This document shows positions 19,685 through 27,681 of a DNA stretch of 64,000 bases, piece after piece. The DNA is taken from the NCBI RefSeq assembly GCF_002099195.1, contig NZ_NBYX01000001.1, positions 558,168-622,167 on the forward strand, read 5' to 3'. The position numbers and the translations under genes were made by a program. This stretch comes from Burkholderia puraquae (GTDB lineage Bacteria > Pseudomonadota > Gammaproteobacteria > Burkholderiales > Burkholderiaceae). Positions within the stretch are counted from its first letter, which is position 1. The number at the start of each line of letters is the position of its first letter. The notes under the pieces are model-generated. The model had not been told where the DNA came from. It saw only the letters and a program-made list of their open reading frames with translations, and did not search any database.

Positions 19685-21256
19685 ATGACCGCTTCGAAAC
19701 CCGAACGCCCGTCCGCGCCGAATCGCCGGCGCTTCATCCAGCGCGGCGCCGCGCTGACCTTGTCGCCGCTCGTCGGGACGCTGGCTGCCTGCGGCGGCGA
19801 CGGCAACCCGACGCCCGCGTCGTCGTTTGCCGCTGCGGGTGCGGCGGATGCATCCACGCGCAGCTACGGCATCGCCGACCGCTCGATCACGATCAACGTC
19901 GTCAATACGATCCCGTCGACGACGCTCGCGTACGGCAATGCCGCAAGCCAGAGCGGCTCGCTGCCGCAGGCGTCGCAAGCGCAGGTTGCGACCGGGCAAT
20001 CGACCGCCGTCAGCGCGTCGAACAGCTGGGGTGATTGCACGGGATCGTTCAGCATTGCCGGCGGCGACGCGTCGTTTGCGATCTCGTACACGCATCCGTT
20101 CGGGTCGCAGCCGACCACCGTCAGCGTCACACCGTCGGCCGGCTACGTGTCGGGCGCCGACGCCGCCACGTTTCCCGGTCACGACTCGGTGGCAAATCTC
20201 ACGCTGTACCGCGGCGTTGCGACCGCGAACGGCGCGTGGGTCGTCCCGCTCGCGCAACTCGCGACGCCGCCGGCCAACAACTGCCAGGATTTCGCGAACA
20301 GCATGTTCGGCAGCAACGTGCGCACGGCTGCGGCGATCCAGTCCGCTTACCAAAGTACCGGCCCGCTCGGCTATGTGCCGCCGGCCGACTTCAGCGGCGG
20401 CCAGCTCGCGGGCTTCGTCGCGCAATGGGTGCAGCGCTGGCAGAACGGCGCGGCGTATGGTGTGCTGCCCGCTGCCGATGCGCAGCTCATCGATGCGCTG
20501 AAGCAGTACGTGTCCGGCGCATCGAACGCAGGCCCGCTGACGATGTGGGTGCCGCAGATCGCGTGGCAGGCCGGCTCCGATCCGGCGGTGTTCGCGCTGT
20601 CGGGCTACCGCGCGTTTCCATTCGCCGATGCGCAGGGCAACTGGAACGCGGGCACGCTGTCCGCGTTCCTGACGCTGCTCGCGGCCGGCTCGCATATCGT
20701 CGCGATCAGCGCGGCGAGCGACCTGCCGGCGAGCGTCACGATGCAGGCATTCGACAGTTTCATGGGAGCGAGCGGGCTGACGACGTCGACGGATATCGGC
20801 AACTCGCACTACGCGTCGGTCCTGAACACGACGGGTCGCTATTACCTGAGCGTCGGCAGCGATTTCGCGCCGGCGAACTGCGGGTTGATCCTGTCGTTCC
20901 TGTACGGGCGCACGGTGAACAACCTGCTCGCGGGTGCCGGCACGTACAACACGTTCATCCAGCTGGAAGGCTGGCAGGCTGGCGGTTCGCGGCATAACGC
21001 CGACTATGCGACGTATCAGCAGACGCTGTGGAACATCTCGACGTATGGTGCGTCCGCGTATAGCGAGAAGCGCGCGACGTCGATCTTCCTCGCGCCCGCC
21101 GGGTGGACGCCGCAGGTCTACCAGACGACGCGGATGATGCCGTACGTCGGCGCCTATGCGCAGTCGAACGGTACGCCGCAGAGCTGGCTGAACACGTCGC
21201 TCGTCACGATTCCGGCGGACGCGCCGGCGCTGCCGTCGCGGTATGTATCGGGTTGA
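19685..21256 (+). CDS. exported lipoprotein-like protein of unknown function
   Basis: A 523-residue secreted protein that I do not recognise. The N-terminus combines a twin-arginine-like motif (NRRRFIQRG), a hydrophobic stretch (AALTLSPLVGTLA) and a lipobox-like LAAC (Cys near residue 36). It may therefore be a TAT-exported lipoprotein. The mature part is rich in Ser, Thr, Ala, Gly and aromatic residues with few charges. Repeated beta-like segments such as DRSITINVVNT suggest a surface or periplasmic beta-rich fold. No catalytic motif is evident. An AGGAAC ribosome site lies before the ATG. It converges on the kfrA-like gene across a tetranucleotide array. Confidence 0.8.
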   Translation: MTASKPERPSAPNRRRFIQRGAALTLSPLVGTLAACGGDGNPTPASSFAAAGAADASTRSYGIADRSITINVVNTIPSTTLAYGNAASQSGSLPQASQAQVATGQSTAVSASNSWGDCTGSFSIAGGDASFAISYTHPFGSQPTTVSVTPSAGYVSGADAATFPGHDSVANLTLYRGVATANGAWVVPLAQLATPPANNCQDFANSMFGSNVRTAAAIQSAYQSTGPLGYVPPADFSGGQLAGFVAQWVQRWQNGAAYGVLPAADAQLIDALKQYVSGASNAGPLTMWVPQIAWQAGSDPAVFALSGYRAFPFADAQGNWNAGTLSAFLTLLAAGSHIVAISAASDLPASVTMQAFDSFMGASGLTTSTDIGNSHYASVLNTTGRYYLSVGSDFAPANCGLILSFLYGRTVNNLLAGAGTYNTFIQLEGWQAGGSRHNADYATYQQTLWNISTYGASAYSEKRATSIFLAPAGWTPQVYQTTRMMPYVGAYAQSNGTPQSWLNTSLVTIPADAPALPSRYVSG

Positions 21257-21300
21257 TTTGTATTGACGGGCGGGCGATCGGGGGGGAGCGGTCTCGGTTG

Positions 21301-21449
21301 CTTGCTTGCTTGCTTGCCTGCTTGCCTGCTTGCTCGCTTGCCTGCTTGCCTGCTTGCCTGCTTGCCTGCTTGCCTGCTTGCTCGCTTGCTCGCTTGCTCG
21401 CTTGCTCGCTTGCTCGCTTGCTCGCTTGCGAGCTTCGAGCTTCGAGCTT
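21301..21449. repeat. phased tetranucleotide array plus 7-bp repeat
   Basis: From 21301 to 21428 the sequence is an unbroken run of 32 tetramers of the form C-Y-Y-G. CTTG fills the even unit positions, alternating from unit 5 onward with CCTG or CTCG. It is followed by three exact copies of the 7-mer CGAGCTT at 21429-21449. The array lies in the 238-bp gap between two converging genes. It opens long, low-complexity reading frames on both strands that are not genes. Its length is likely to vary between strains by slippage. Confidence 0.95.
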
Positions 21450-21494
21450 CGGGTGTGCGTCGCATTCGGCTGACGCGCGCTTGTGGCTTTGCCG

Positions 21495-22514
21495 TCAGCG
21501 CGGCGCTTCGTCGACGCGCTTTCGCGTGCGCGCCCTCCGCTCGTCTCGCTGCGCGGCCGGTGCCGCCTTCGAACCGCGCAGCGGCGACCGACGCGCGAGC
21601 ACCGTCATTTCGCGCCGCAGCGCATCGAGCTCCTTGCTGCGTGCCACATCGGTCGCCTGCGCGCCGTCGAGCTGCCCCTGAAGCACGCCGCATCGATGCA
21701 GCGCGTCGCCGAGTTGCGCCTGAAGCGCGGCCATGTCCTTCCGCTGCTGCGCATCGCGTTGTTCGTTGCGTGAGGCCGCCGCATCGAGTTCCTTTTGCAG
21801 CCGCGCGGCCGCGAGCCGCTCGCGATCGATCTCCTGAAGCGCCCGCTTCTCCGACGCGCGCAAGCGTTCCTCGGCACGGCCGGCGTCGTCGCGCAGCCGG
21901 TCGAGCTGGGTGGTGAAATCCGCGCGTGCCTGCGCAAGTGCGCGGTCGCCTTCCACGTTGTCGGCCGTCAGGCGCTCGATCTCCGCTTGCAGCGCTTGCC
22001 GCGACGCGTCGTCCGCCGCCCTCGCCTGCTCCAGTTCCTGGATGCGCACCTGCGCGGCCAGCAGCGCGGCTGTGCGTTGCTCCAGCGCGATTTCGGTGCG
22101 GGCCAGTTCGGCCTGCAATGCTGCGACGTCCGCCCTTGCTGCCGCCCGCTCGGCTTCGACCTCCGCGCGCAGCGCGTCGAGCGCGGCGGACGCATCGGCG
22201 CTCGATCGGTTCCACAGCGCCGCGACCAGCTCACCGGCGGCCGCCCGCAGATCGGCCGGCAGGTCGGGATGCTCGATGCGGACACGACTCTTTTCCCGCA
22301 ACTCGGCCCAGAACTCGCCGAGGACGGCCGTTGGCGTACTCATGCTGCCCTTGCGAACGAGCTGGTACAGGCGGTTCGCGGTGGGCGTGATGCCGAAGCG
22401 GAAGAACAGCAGTGCGCAGGCTTCGCGATACAGCTCGCGGGTCTTCGGGAAGTCGGCCTTGAGGCGCTCGATTTCGGCGGTCAGGCGGGATTCGTCGGCA
22501 GCGAGATCGGACAT
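21495..22514 (-). CDS. KfrA-like DNA-binding coiled-coil protein
   Basis: A 339-residue protein with an N-terminal DNA-binding region of the plasmid KfrA type (about residues 10-110; TRELYREACALLFFRFGITPTANRLY in part). A very long Ala/Glu/Arg/Leu-rich coiled coil follows (about 115-310), ending in a basic tail. Plasmid KfrA proteins bind their own promoter and form filaments that aid plasmid maintenance. This one appears chromosomal, with no partition or replication genes beside it. The ATG at 22514 fits the domain start although its ribosome site is weak. Palindromes at 22536-22551 and 22591-22610 are likely autoregulatory sites. Confidence 0.82.
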   Translation of the reverse strand: MSDLAADESRLTAEIERLKADFPKTRELYREACALLFFRFGITPTANRLYQLVRKGSMSTPTAVLGEFWAELREKSRVRIEHPDLPADLRAAAGELVAALWNRSSADASAALDALRAEVEAERAAARADVAALQAELARTEIALEQRTAALLAAQVRIQELEQARAADDASRQALQAEIERLTADNVEGDRALAQARADFTTQLDRLRDDAGRAEERLRASEKRALQEIDRERLAAARLQKELDAAASRNEQRDAQQRKDMAALQAQLGDALHRCGVLQGQLDGAQATDVARSKELDALRREMTVLARRSPLRGSKAAPAAQRDERRARTRKRVDEAPR

Positions 22515-22889
22515 GGCGGGTTCGGTCGGTAATTTCGTTAATAATATAACGTAAACCGTCAAATATCCGATTACCCGGATCATTAAATTTGACATTATTT
22601 CTATAATGTCGAGATTGGTGCGTATCGGTCCGGCGCTTCGTGTAACGGACGTCTGTTTGCACAATTTTGTAACCGCCGTCGTGGGTGCTGGAATGTCCGG
22701 CATGATCCCATGCCTTATCCGGCAGCCTTATCCAGCAAGGCTTAGCGGCTTATCGCCACTCGCATAGAAGTGAACTGAGGCCGGAGCTTGCCGCTTGAAG
22801 ATGCCTCCGCCTGTTGGGCGGCTTGAGGCTGCGATCGTCGCAAATTTGTGCCCACGTGACCGATCGGCTAAGACGGTCGCAGAGTTGCC
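22515..22889. other. AT-rich region upstream of the kfrA-like gene with palindromes
   Basis: A 375-bp non-coding stretch. Its left part (22530-22615) is very AT-rich. It holds CGTTA-N6-TAACG at 22536-22551 and the palindrome described separately at 22591-22610. The part after 22720 contains two copies of GCCTTATCC and leads into the IS66 remnant; it may be element-derived, but I see no defined terminal repeat. Confidence 0.5.
22591..22610. promoter_or_regulatory. 20-bp perfect palindrome upstream of kfrA-like gene
   Basis: GACATTAT at 22591-22598 and ATAATGTC at 22603-22610 form a perfect 8-bp inverted repeat around TTCT. It lies about 80-95 bp upstream of the kfrA-like ATG. KfrA-family proteins bind palindromes in their own promoters, so this is the leading candidate operator. 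Confidence 0.55.
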
Positions 22890-23213
22890 GTGTCGAAGTT
22901 CGCTTATCACATCCCGCTGCACCGCCAGGCAGTCATGTATGCGCGCGACGGCGTCGAGATCGATCCCGGCGCAATGGGGTATTGGATGGGCAGCATCACG
23001 GCGTTGCTCGCACCACTGGTCGACGCCGTGCGCCGCTACTCGTTGGCCGGCGGGAAGGTTCACGCGGACGACACGCCGCTGCCGGTGCTGGCGCCTGGCA
23101 ACGGCCGCACAAAGATGGGCCGTCTATGGATCTACGTGCGCGATGATCGGCCGAGTGGCTCCGACGAACCGCCGGCGGTCTGGTTCGCCTACACGTCCGA
23201 TCGCCGTGGTGAT
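22870..23213 (+). pseudogene. remnant of an IS66-family transposase (TnpC)
   Basis: A fragment of about 110 codons matching the central catalytic part of IS66 TnpC. The readable part runs from about 22890 (VSKFAYHIPLHRQ) through GVEIDPG, LVDAVRR and KVHADDTPLPVLAPGNG to AVWFAYTSDRRGD. HADDTP carries a presumed catalytic Asp. The N-terminal part, the rest of the transposase and both terminal inverted repeats are missing; in-frame stops lie upstream. The fragment breaks off one base before the stop codon of the fabZ paralogue, which marks an old recombination or deletion junction. Confidence 0.85.
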
Positions 23214-23214
23214 C

Positions 23215-23667
23215 CTAGCCTTCGGAGTGTTTCACGGTGCACATCAACTCGGCTTCGCAGGCCACTTCGCCGTCCACGGTCGCGTTAGCCTGGAATTTCC
23301 AGATACCACGGATGCAACGCACCACGGAAACGTTCAGATGGAGTTGGTCGCCTGGGCGCACCACGCGCTTGAATCGCGCGCCGTCGATCCCGACCAGGTA
23401 ATACAGCGCCCCTGCCCTCCGCTCCGTGTCCGCGCCGAACGTCAATAGGCCGGCTGACTGGGCCAACGCCTCAATAATCATGACACCCGGCATCACCGGT
23501 TGCCCAGGGAAGTGCCCCACGAAGTACGGCTCGTCGATCGTCACGTTCTTGAGGGTTTTGATTCGCGTCTGCGGCTCGAATTCGAGCACGCGATCGACCA
23601 GCAGAATCGGATACCGATGCGGCAGCAGCTCCAGAATCTTGTGGATATTGATGTCGGATGCGTTCAT
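23215..23667 (-). CDS. fabZ: 3-hydroxyacyl-ACP dehydratase FabZ (solitary paralogue)
   Basis: A 150-residue hot-dog-fold dehydratase that removes water from 3-hydroxyacyl-ACP in fatty-acid synthesis. The active-site motif [11 protein letters not shown] with the catalytic His, and the Glu in IIEALAQ, are intact. The length is normal. The housekeeping fabZ usually sits between lpxD and lpxA; this copy stands alone beside transposon debris, so it is probably an extra, perhaps acquired, copy. The ribosome site before the ATG at 23667 is weak. The stop codon abuts the IS66 fragment, so its last codons may differ from the ancestral end. Confidence 0.92.
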   Translation of the reverse strand: MNASDINIHKILELLPHRYPILLVDRVLEFEPQTRIKTLKNVTIDEPYFVGHFPGQPVMPGVMIIEALAQSAGLLTFGADTERRAGALYYLVGIDGARFKRVVRPGDQLHLNVSVVRCIRGIWKFQANATVDGEVACEAELMCTVKHSEG

Positions 23668-24251
23668 GGTGATTTGTCTTCGTCGTGTTTGTGCGGAGCC
23701 CGGTAACCGCGGCTGCCCCGATTTAGGCTCATTTGAAAGTGAAAGCTTTCGGGCCGCGGCTCCGATGAATAAGGGGCGTCAATTCGCATCGTGCACTTTG
23801 AAGTTCGAACATAGGGCATTTGTTCTTTAAGAATTCTCAGCACGCAACGCGCTCAGTCACGCGGTCGCGCTCCGGTCTGAGATCGGAGGAAGTCGTCGAT
23901 GCCATCACAGGCAAAGCGGCGGCCCGTAGCGATCGTCTGCGCGTGCACGTCGGTATTCGCGTACCGCGACGACCGCAAGATCGCCGCGCGGCACCACCCT
24001 CACGGTAAAGTCATAGCCGTCGAGGTATTCGCGCACGAGACACGCGAGTCGGTCGTTCACACCGGCCTTCGTCCTGCACGTGAGCACGCGGTGCGGCGCC
24101 CGAATTCTATCCGTCGTTCCGATCGCACGGGCAGCGTACGACAATCGGGAACAATCGATCACAATTGAGCACACATTCGCCGCAGATTCCGGATAGTCGC
24201 GCCACGCGATCGAACCTAGACTCCGGGCTCCGCCACTCTTGTCCCGATATT
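23668..24251. other. intergenic region between fabZ and mipA with a decayed response-regulator fragment
   Basis: About 580 bp without an intact gene. The right part, 23947-24100 read leftward, carries the decayed response-regulator fragment listed separately. The left part (23668-23860) has lower GC than the surroundings and must hold the fabZ promoter. No terminal repeats are visible. Confidence 0.5.
23947..24090 (-). pseudogene. probable remnant of an OmpR-type response regulator receiver domain
   Basis: Read leftward, the stretch RVLTCR...NDRLACLVREYLDGYDFTV resembles the start of an OmpR-family receiver domain, where an acidic pocket is followed by LxxLVREYLxxxGFxV. The acidic pocket is corrupted (TKAGVND in place of an Asp-rich segment). 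The frame ends shortly after, with no linker or DNA-binding domain. mipA genes are often divergent from a two-component system, and this fragment lies in exactly that position. The match is by eye and modest. Confidence 0.4.
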
Positions 24252-25031
24252 GTGCGTCCATCCCTGCGCTCCTTCCGCTATTGCATGCCGCTTGCCGGCC
24301 TGACGCTCTCTACATTGGCCCACGCCGAAAACCAGTACGCGATTTCACTCGGCGGCGGCTTTGCCCCACGCTACCAGGGCAGCAACCAGTATCGCGCCGT
24401 CGTCTCGCCCTCGTTCTCCGCGATGTTCGGCAACGGCTTCTTCATCGACACCAGCGCCGGCGCAGGCTACCGTCTGAACCTGCCGAGCGGTGCGTTCGTG
24501 TCGGCGGCAGTGAGTTACGCCGCAGGCCGTACTGACGAAAATCGTTTCGATCTGCCGGGTTCGGACCATCTGAAGGGGATGGGCCGGATTCCGGGCGCGG
24601 TGGTCGTCGGCATGCGGGCGGGTGTGAAGCTGCTGGATGGCGGCGAATTGAGCGTCGCGGTTGACGCACCGGTCACGCACACGTCGCGCGGCTTGTCCGG
24701 CCATGTCGATCTCGCGGTGCCCGTGTTCGAGGCTGGACGTCACGATGTCGTGTTGACAGGCAGCGTGCATGCGGGCACGGGGCGCTACATGCAGAGCTTC
24801 TATGGCGTGACCGACGCGCAGTCGATGGGCAGCGGATTCAGACCGTACTCGACGAGCGGCGGGGTCGACAGCGCGACGTTGTCGCTTGCGTGGAAGTGGG
24901 AGATGTCGCGGCACTGGTCGGTGCACGCGAGCAGCGGCTTCACGCGCCTGCTAGGACGCTACGGCGACAGCCCGATCGTCCAGACGCGCAGCAACTACTA
25001 TGGAATGGCCGGAGCAACGTACAAGTTCTGA
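24252..25031 (+). CDS. MipA/OmpV-family outer membrane protein
   Basis: A protein of about 259 residues of the MipA/OmpV family, beta-barrel outer membrane proteins related to the murein-synthesis scaffold MipA. A signal peptide (SFRYCMPLAGLTLSTLAHA) is followed by the family start ENQYAISLGGGFAPRYQGS. The C-terminus ends in the outer-membrane signature aromatic residue (YKF). I favour the GTG at 24252, which gives a normal signal length; a longer start at 24165 is open, and a short one at the internal ATG would shorten the signal. A second family member is at 44490-45368. Confidence 0.85.
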   Translation: MRPSLRSFRYCMPLAGLTLSTLAHAENQYAISLGGGFAPRYQGSNQYRAVVSPSFSAMFGNGFFIDTSAGAGYRLNLPSGAFVSAAVSYAAGRTDENRFDLPGSDHLKGMGRIPGAVVVGMRAGVKLLDGGELSVAVDAPVTHTSRGLSGHVDLAVPVFEAGRHDVVLTGSVHAGTGRYMQSFYGVTDAQSMGSGFRPYSTSGGVDSATLSLAWKWEMSRHWSVHASSGFTRLLGRYGDSPIVQTRSNYYGMAGATYKF

Positions 25032-25202
25032 AGCGTTGATCGACAATCCTTAAATTGAATTGCCAGCCATGGCCTTTGTAGTGGTGACCTGCCCCCGGTC
25101 TGCACGTACGCCGACCGTCTCGACGAGCTCGCCGGTCACGGTGGTTGTCGTCGAGCCCGATTCTTCATACGCTTAGGGATCGTTCCTGCCTGGAGACCCG
25201 AA

Positions 25203-25694
25203 ATGGTGGACGTCAGATTGAACGTGCCGATGGTCGATCAGAGCGGCGTCAAGAAGACCAAGTCAGGATCCAAAGCACTGAAAAACGCATGCTGGTATGC
25301 GGCGGCGTGCATGGTTTCGTACTTCCACCGCCCCGGGCCGCGTCTGGGCATTCCGGCGCTATGGCAGGCGGACCAGGGGCTTCCCCCGTCGAGAATCCCC
25401 GACCTGTGCGCGGCCGAAGGGCTCGTGGCGCTCAACCAGCCGACGGTCATTACGCCCGAGTGGCTGGCCGCGGTGCTGACGGAGTTCGGTCCGATCTGGG
25501 CCGCGGGGCATTTCCTGGACAGGCCTGACCAGCCTGAAATCGGTCACGTGATCGTCGTCACGGGGATCCAGCAACGCATCGTTCATTACAATGACCCGGA
25601 GGGGCCGCCCGCGCGCACGATGCTCCTGGCGACACTCGACACCGGACGGCGGAAACCCGACGGACTGCTGGTGAAGGGGCCGCACCGGTATTGA
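25203..25694 (+). CDS. papain-like cysteine protease/amidase fold protein
   Basis: A 163-residue protein with the order of catalytic motifs of papain-like families such as the AvrRpt2/C70 and C39-like proteins. A nucleophile Cys sits in NACWYAAACM (about residue 30). A His lies in IGHVIVVTG (about 118) and an Asn/Asp in YNDPEG (about 133). There is no signal peptide, so it acts in the cytosol or is delivered by a dedicated secretion system. It stands alone, with no immunity-like neighbour visible. Cleavage target unknown. A GGAGAC ribosome site supports the ATG at 25203. Confidence 0.75.
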   Translation: MVDVRLNVPMVDQSGVKKTKSGSKALKNACWYAAACMVSYFHRPGPRLGIPALWQADQGLPPSRIPDLCAAEGLVALNQPTVITPEWLAAVLTEFGPIWAAGHFLDRPDQPEIGHVIVVTGIQQRIVHYNDPEGPPARTMLLATLDTGRRKPDGLLVKGPHRY

Positions 25695-26105
25695 ATGCAT
25701 CGCGGGCGTCGGCCCAGCCGCCTGGCATGACGAAAAGACCGTCAAGACGCCTCCCGGCAACGCGATGTCGAAGCGGCATCTGTCCCACCGGACGCAGTCC
25801 GTCGCGCTCGCGTGGCGGGAAGGACCGATGGTGCCGAAGTCCTGCCGGCAGCGCGTCGGCCGCCCTTCCACACCCCCTGCCCCTCGATCCCGCACGCAAA
25901 GCCCCCGTTGACAGTATGCATATGCATAGATACCGTTCCCTCACATGGCGGCGCGCGATCCGGGCATCGGATGCGGCCGCATGGCGCGGCGTCGGTGATC
26001 CTGCCGGCGTCATGGCGCAACCGAACCGGCGACGCGAATTGCGCGGCGTGCCCCGTTCGCCACCGACTCGTCCGCGCAGCTTGCAACCCGATCCAGGAAC
26101 GCATC
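25695..26105. promoter_or_regulatory. region upstream of the thiolase with palindromic promoter element
   Basis: A 411-bp gap. TTGACA at 25908-25913 is a consensus -35 element, followed at once by the 14-bp perfect palindrome TATGCATATGCATA (25915-25928). The -10 is poor (TACCGT at 25931, 17-bp spacing). The palindrome sits where a repressor or activator would act on the thiolase promoter. The rest shows no supported gene. Confidence 0.5.
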
Positions 26106-27290
26106 ATGAGTACACGCGAAGTCGTCATCTGCCATCCCGTCCGGACACCGATCGGCACGTTCAACGGTTCCCTGAAGGACACCCCGGCCACCGAACTCGG
26201 GGCGATCGCCGTGCGCGAAACCTTGCGGCGCTGCGGCCTCGACGGCGCGGCGATCGACACGGTCGTGCTGGGCAACGTGATCCAGGCCGGCAACAAGATG
26301 AACCCGGCCCGGCAGGCCGCCGTCGGCGCGGGCCTGCCGGTCAAGGTGCCGGCGCTGACGGTCAACCGCGTCTGCGGCTCCGGCGCGCAGGCGGTCGTCA
26401 ATGCCGCGCAGGAGATCCTGCTGGGTTACGCGAACGCGGCAATCGCCGGCGGCATGGAAAGCATGGAGCGCGCGCCGTACCTGCTCGACGGCGCACGGTG
26501 GGGCTACCGGATGGGCGATGCACCGATCCGCGACAGCATGCTGCGCGACGGCCTCGTCGATGCGTTTTCCGACCAGCATTCGGGCTGGCATACCGAGGAT
26601 CTCGCGAGCCAGCTCGACATCTCGCGCGATCGCCAGGATCGCTGGGCGCTCCGCTCGCAGCAGCGCTTTTCCGCCGCTCTGGCGGACGGCAAGTTCGACG
26701 CCGAACTCGTGCCGGTCGAGATCCTGCAGCGCAAGGCGCGCGTCGCGTTTGCGCGCGACGAGACGCCGCGCCCCGACACGACGCTCGACGCGCTTGCGAA
26801 ACTGAAGCCCGCGTTCCGCCCGGACGGCACGATTACCGCGGGCAATGCGCCGGGCCTGAACAGCGGCGCAGCGGCGATGCTGGTTGCGGAGCGCGCATTC
26901 GCCGACGCGCACGGCATCGCGCCGAGCGCCCGGCTGGTTGCATTCGGCGTGGCCGCCGTCGAGCCCGGCATGTTCGGGCTCGGCCCGGTGCCGGCCGTGA
27001 AGATCGCGCTGGAGCGAGCGGGCTGGGCGCTGGCCGACGTCGAGCGCTTCGAGATCAACGAAGCGTTCGCGGTCGTACCGATCGCGGTGGCGGGCCAGCT
27101 CGGCATCGCCGAGGAAATCGTCAACGTCGAAGGCGGCGCGATCGCGCACGGTCATGCAATCGGCGCGACGGGCGCGGTGCTGACGACGCGCCTGATCCAT
27201 TCGATGCAGCGCGACGGCATCAAGCGCGGCGTCGTCACGCTGTGCATTGGCGGCGGCCAGGGCATCGCGCTGGCAATCGAGACGCTTTGA
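26106..27290 (+). CDS. acetyl-CoA acetyltransferase (thiolase)
   Basis: A 394-residue thiolase catalysing acyl transfer between acetyl-CoA and acyl-CoA. The acylated Cys lies in NRVCGSGAQ (about residue 89). The NEAFAVVP His-region motif, and the second catalytic Cys in CIGGGQG near the end, are present. One motif is unusual: the normally GALGHPIGASG-like loop reads IAHGHAIGATG, with Ala for the conserved Pro. That may mark a subfamily with different substrate preference. The ATG at 26106 has AGGAAC upstream. No partner hydroxyacyl-CoA genes are adjacent; it converges on a LuxR-type regulator. Confidence 0.9.
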   Translation: MSTREVVICHPVRTPIGTFNGSLKDTPATELGAIAVRETLRRCGLDGAAIDTVVLGNVIQAGNKMNPARQAAVGAGLPVKVPALTVNRVCGSGAQAVVNAAQEILLGYANAAIAGGMESMERAPYLLDGARWGYRMGDAPIRDSMLRDGLVDAFSDQHSGWHTEDLASQLDISRDRQDRWALRSQQRFSAALADGKFDAELVPVEILQRKARVAFARDETPRPDTTLDALAKLKPAFRPDGTITAGNAPGLNSGAAAMLVAERAFADAHGIAPSARLVAFGVAAVEPGMFGLGPVPAVKIALERAGWALADVERFEINEAFAVVPIAVAGQLGIAEEIVNVEGGAIAHGHAIGATGAVLTTRLIHSMQRDGIKRGVVTLCIGGGQGIALAIETL

Positions 27291-27681
27291 GTCGCAGCTG
27301 ACGCGAACGCATCGACCATTCGGACGAACGGGAAAAGCTGCGGGCGATGAAGTCCGCGGTGCAGGCTTCCCGAGAAGCGGTGCAGCCGGTTGGCCGCGCT
27401 CGCGATCGGCGCACGCGTGATCCGGCGCGGTTGCGCGCAGTGGCCGGCGTTGGCGTCGTGGGCGGATGGTTCCACGCGCGGGTCGTGAACGCGAGCGGCA
27501 TCGCCGTGCGTCGGGCGGCCGGTCTCCGCAAGCGGCTGCGCTGAATGAAGAAGAGGCTCGCACCGTGCGAGCCTCTTTTGCATGATGTTGCCGCCATCGT
27601 GCGACACACGACGCGCCGACCCAAGTCGATGTATCGCCAGACGAATACGGCCAGTTCCGACGGATCGGCCTCGGCTGCCGC
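27291..27681. other. gap between convergent thiolase and LuxR-type regulator genes
   Basis: A 391-bp stretch with one strong terminator (27551-27579) and no supported gene. Short frames on both strands lack ribosome sites and domains. Confidence 0.5.
27551..27579 (+). terminator. Rho-independent terminator
   Basis: AAGAGGCTCGCA (27551-27562) and TGCGAGCCTCTT (27566-27577) form a perfect 12-bp stem with a three-base loop, running into four T residues on the plus strand. It would end transcripts from the thiolase side, and may slow the converging regulator transcript. Confidence 0.85.

Noticed and set aside
21301..21449. CRISPR array candidate
   Set aside because: The repeats are 4 and 7 bp, adjacent and without unique spacers.
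22720..22770. Terminal inverted repeat of the IS66 element
   Set aside because: Short GCCTTATCC repeats are present, but nothing matches a paired terminal repeat on the other side of the fragment.
25691..27301. 536-codon plus-strand frame overlapping the thiolase
   Set aside because: It is a frame-shifted, Arg-rich shadow of the thiolase, which carries all family motifs.
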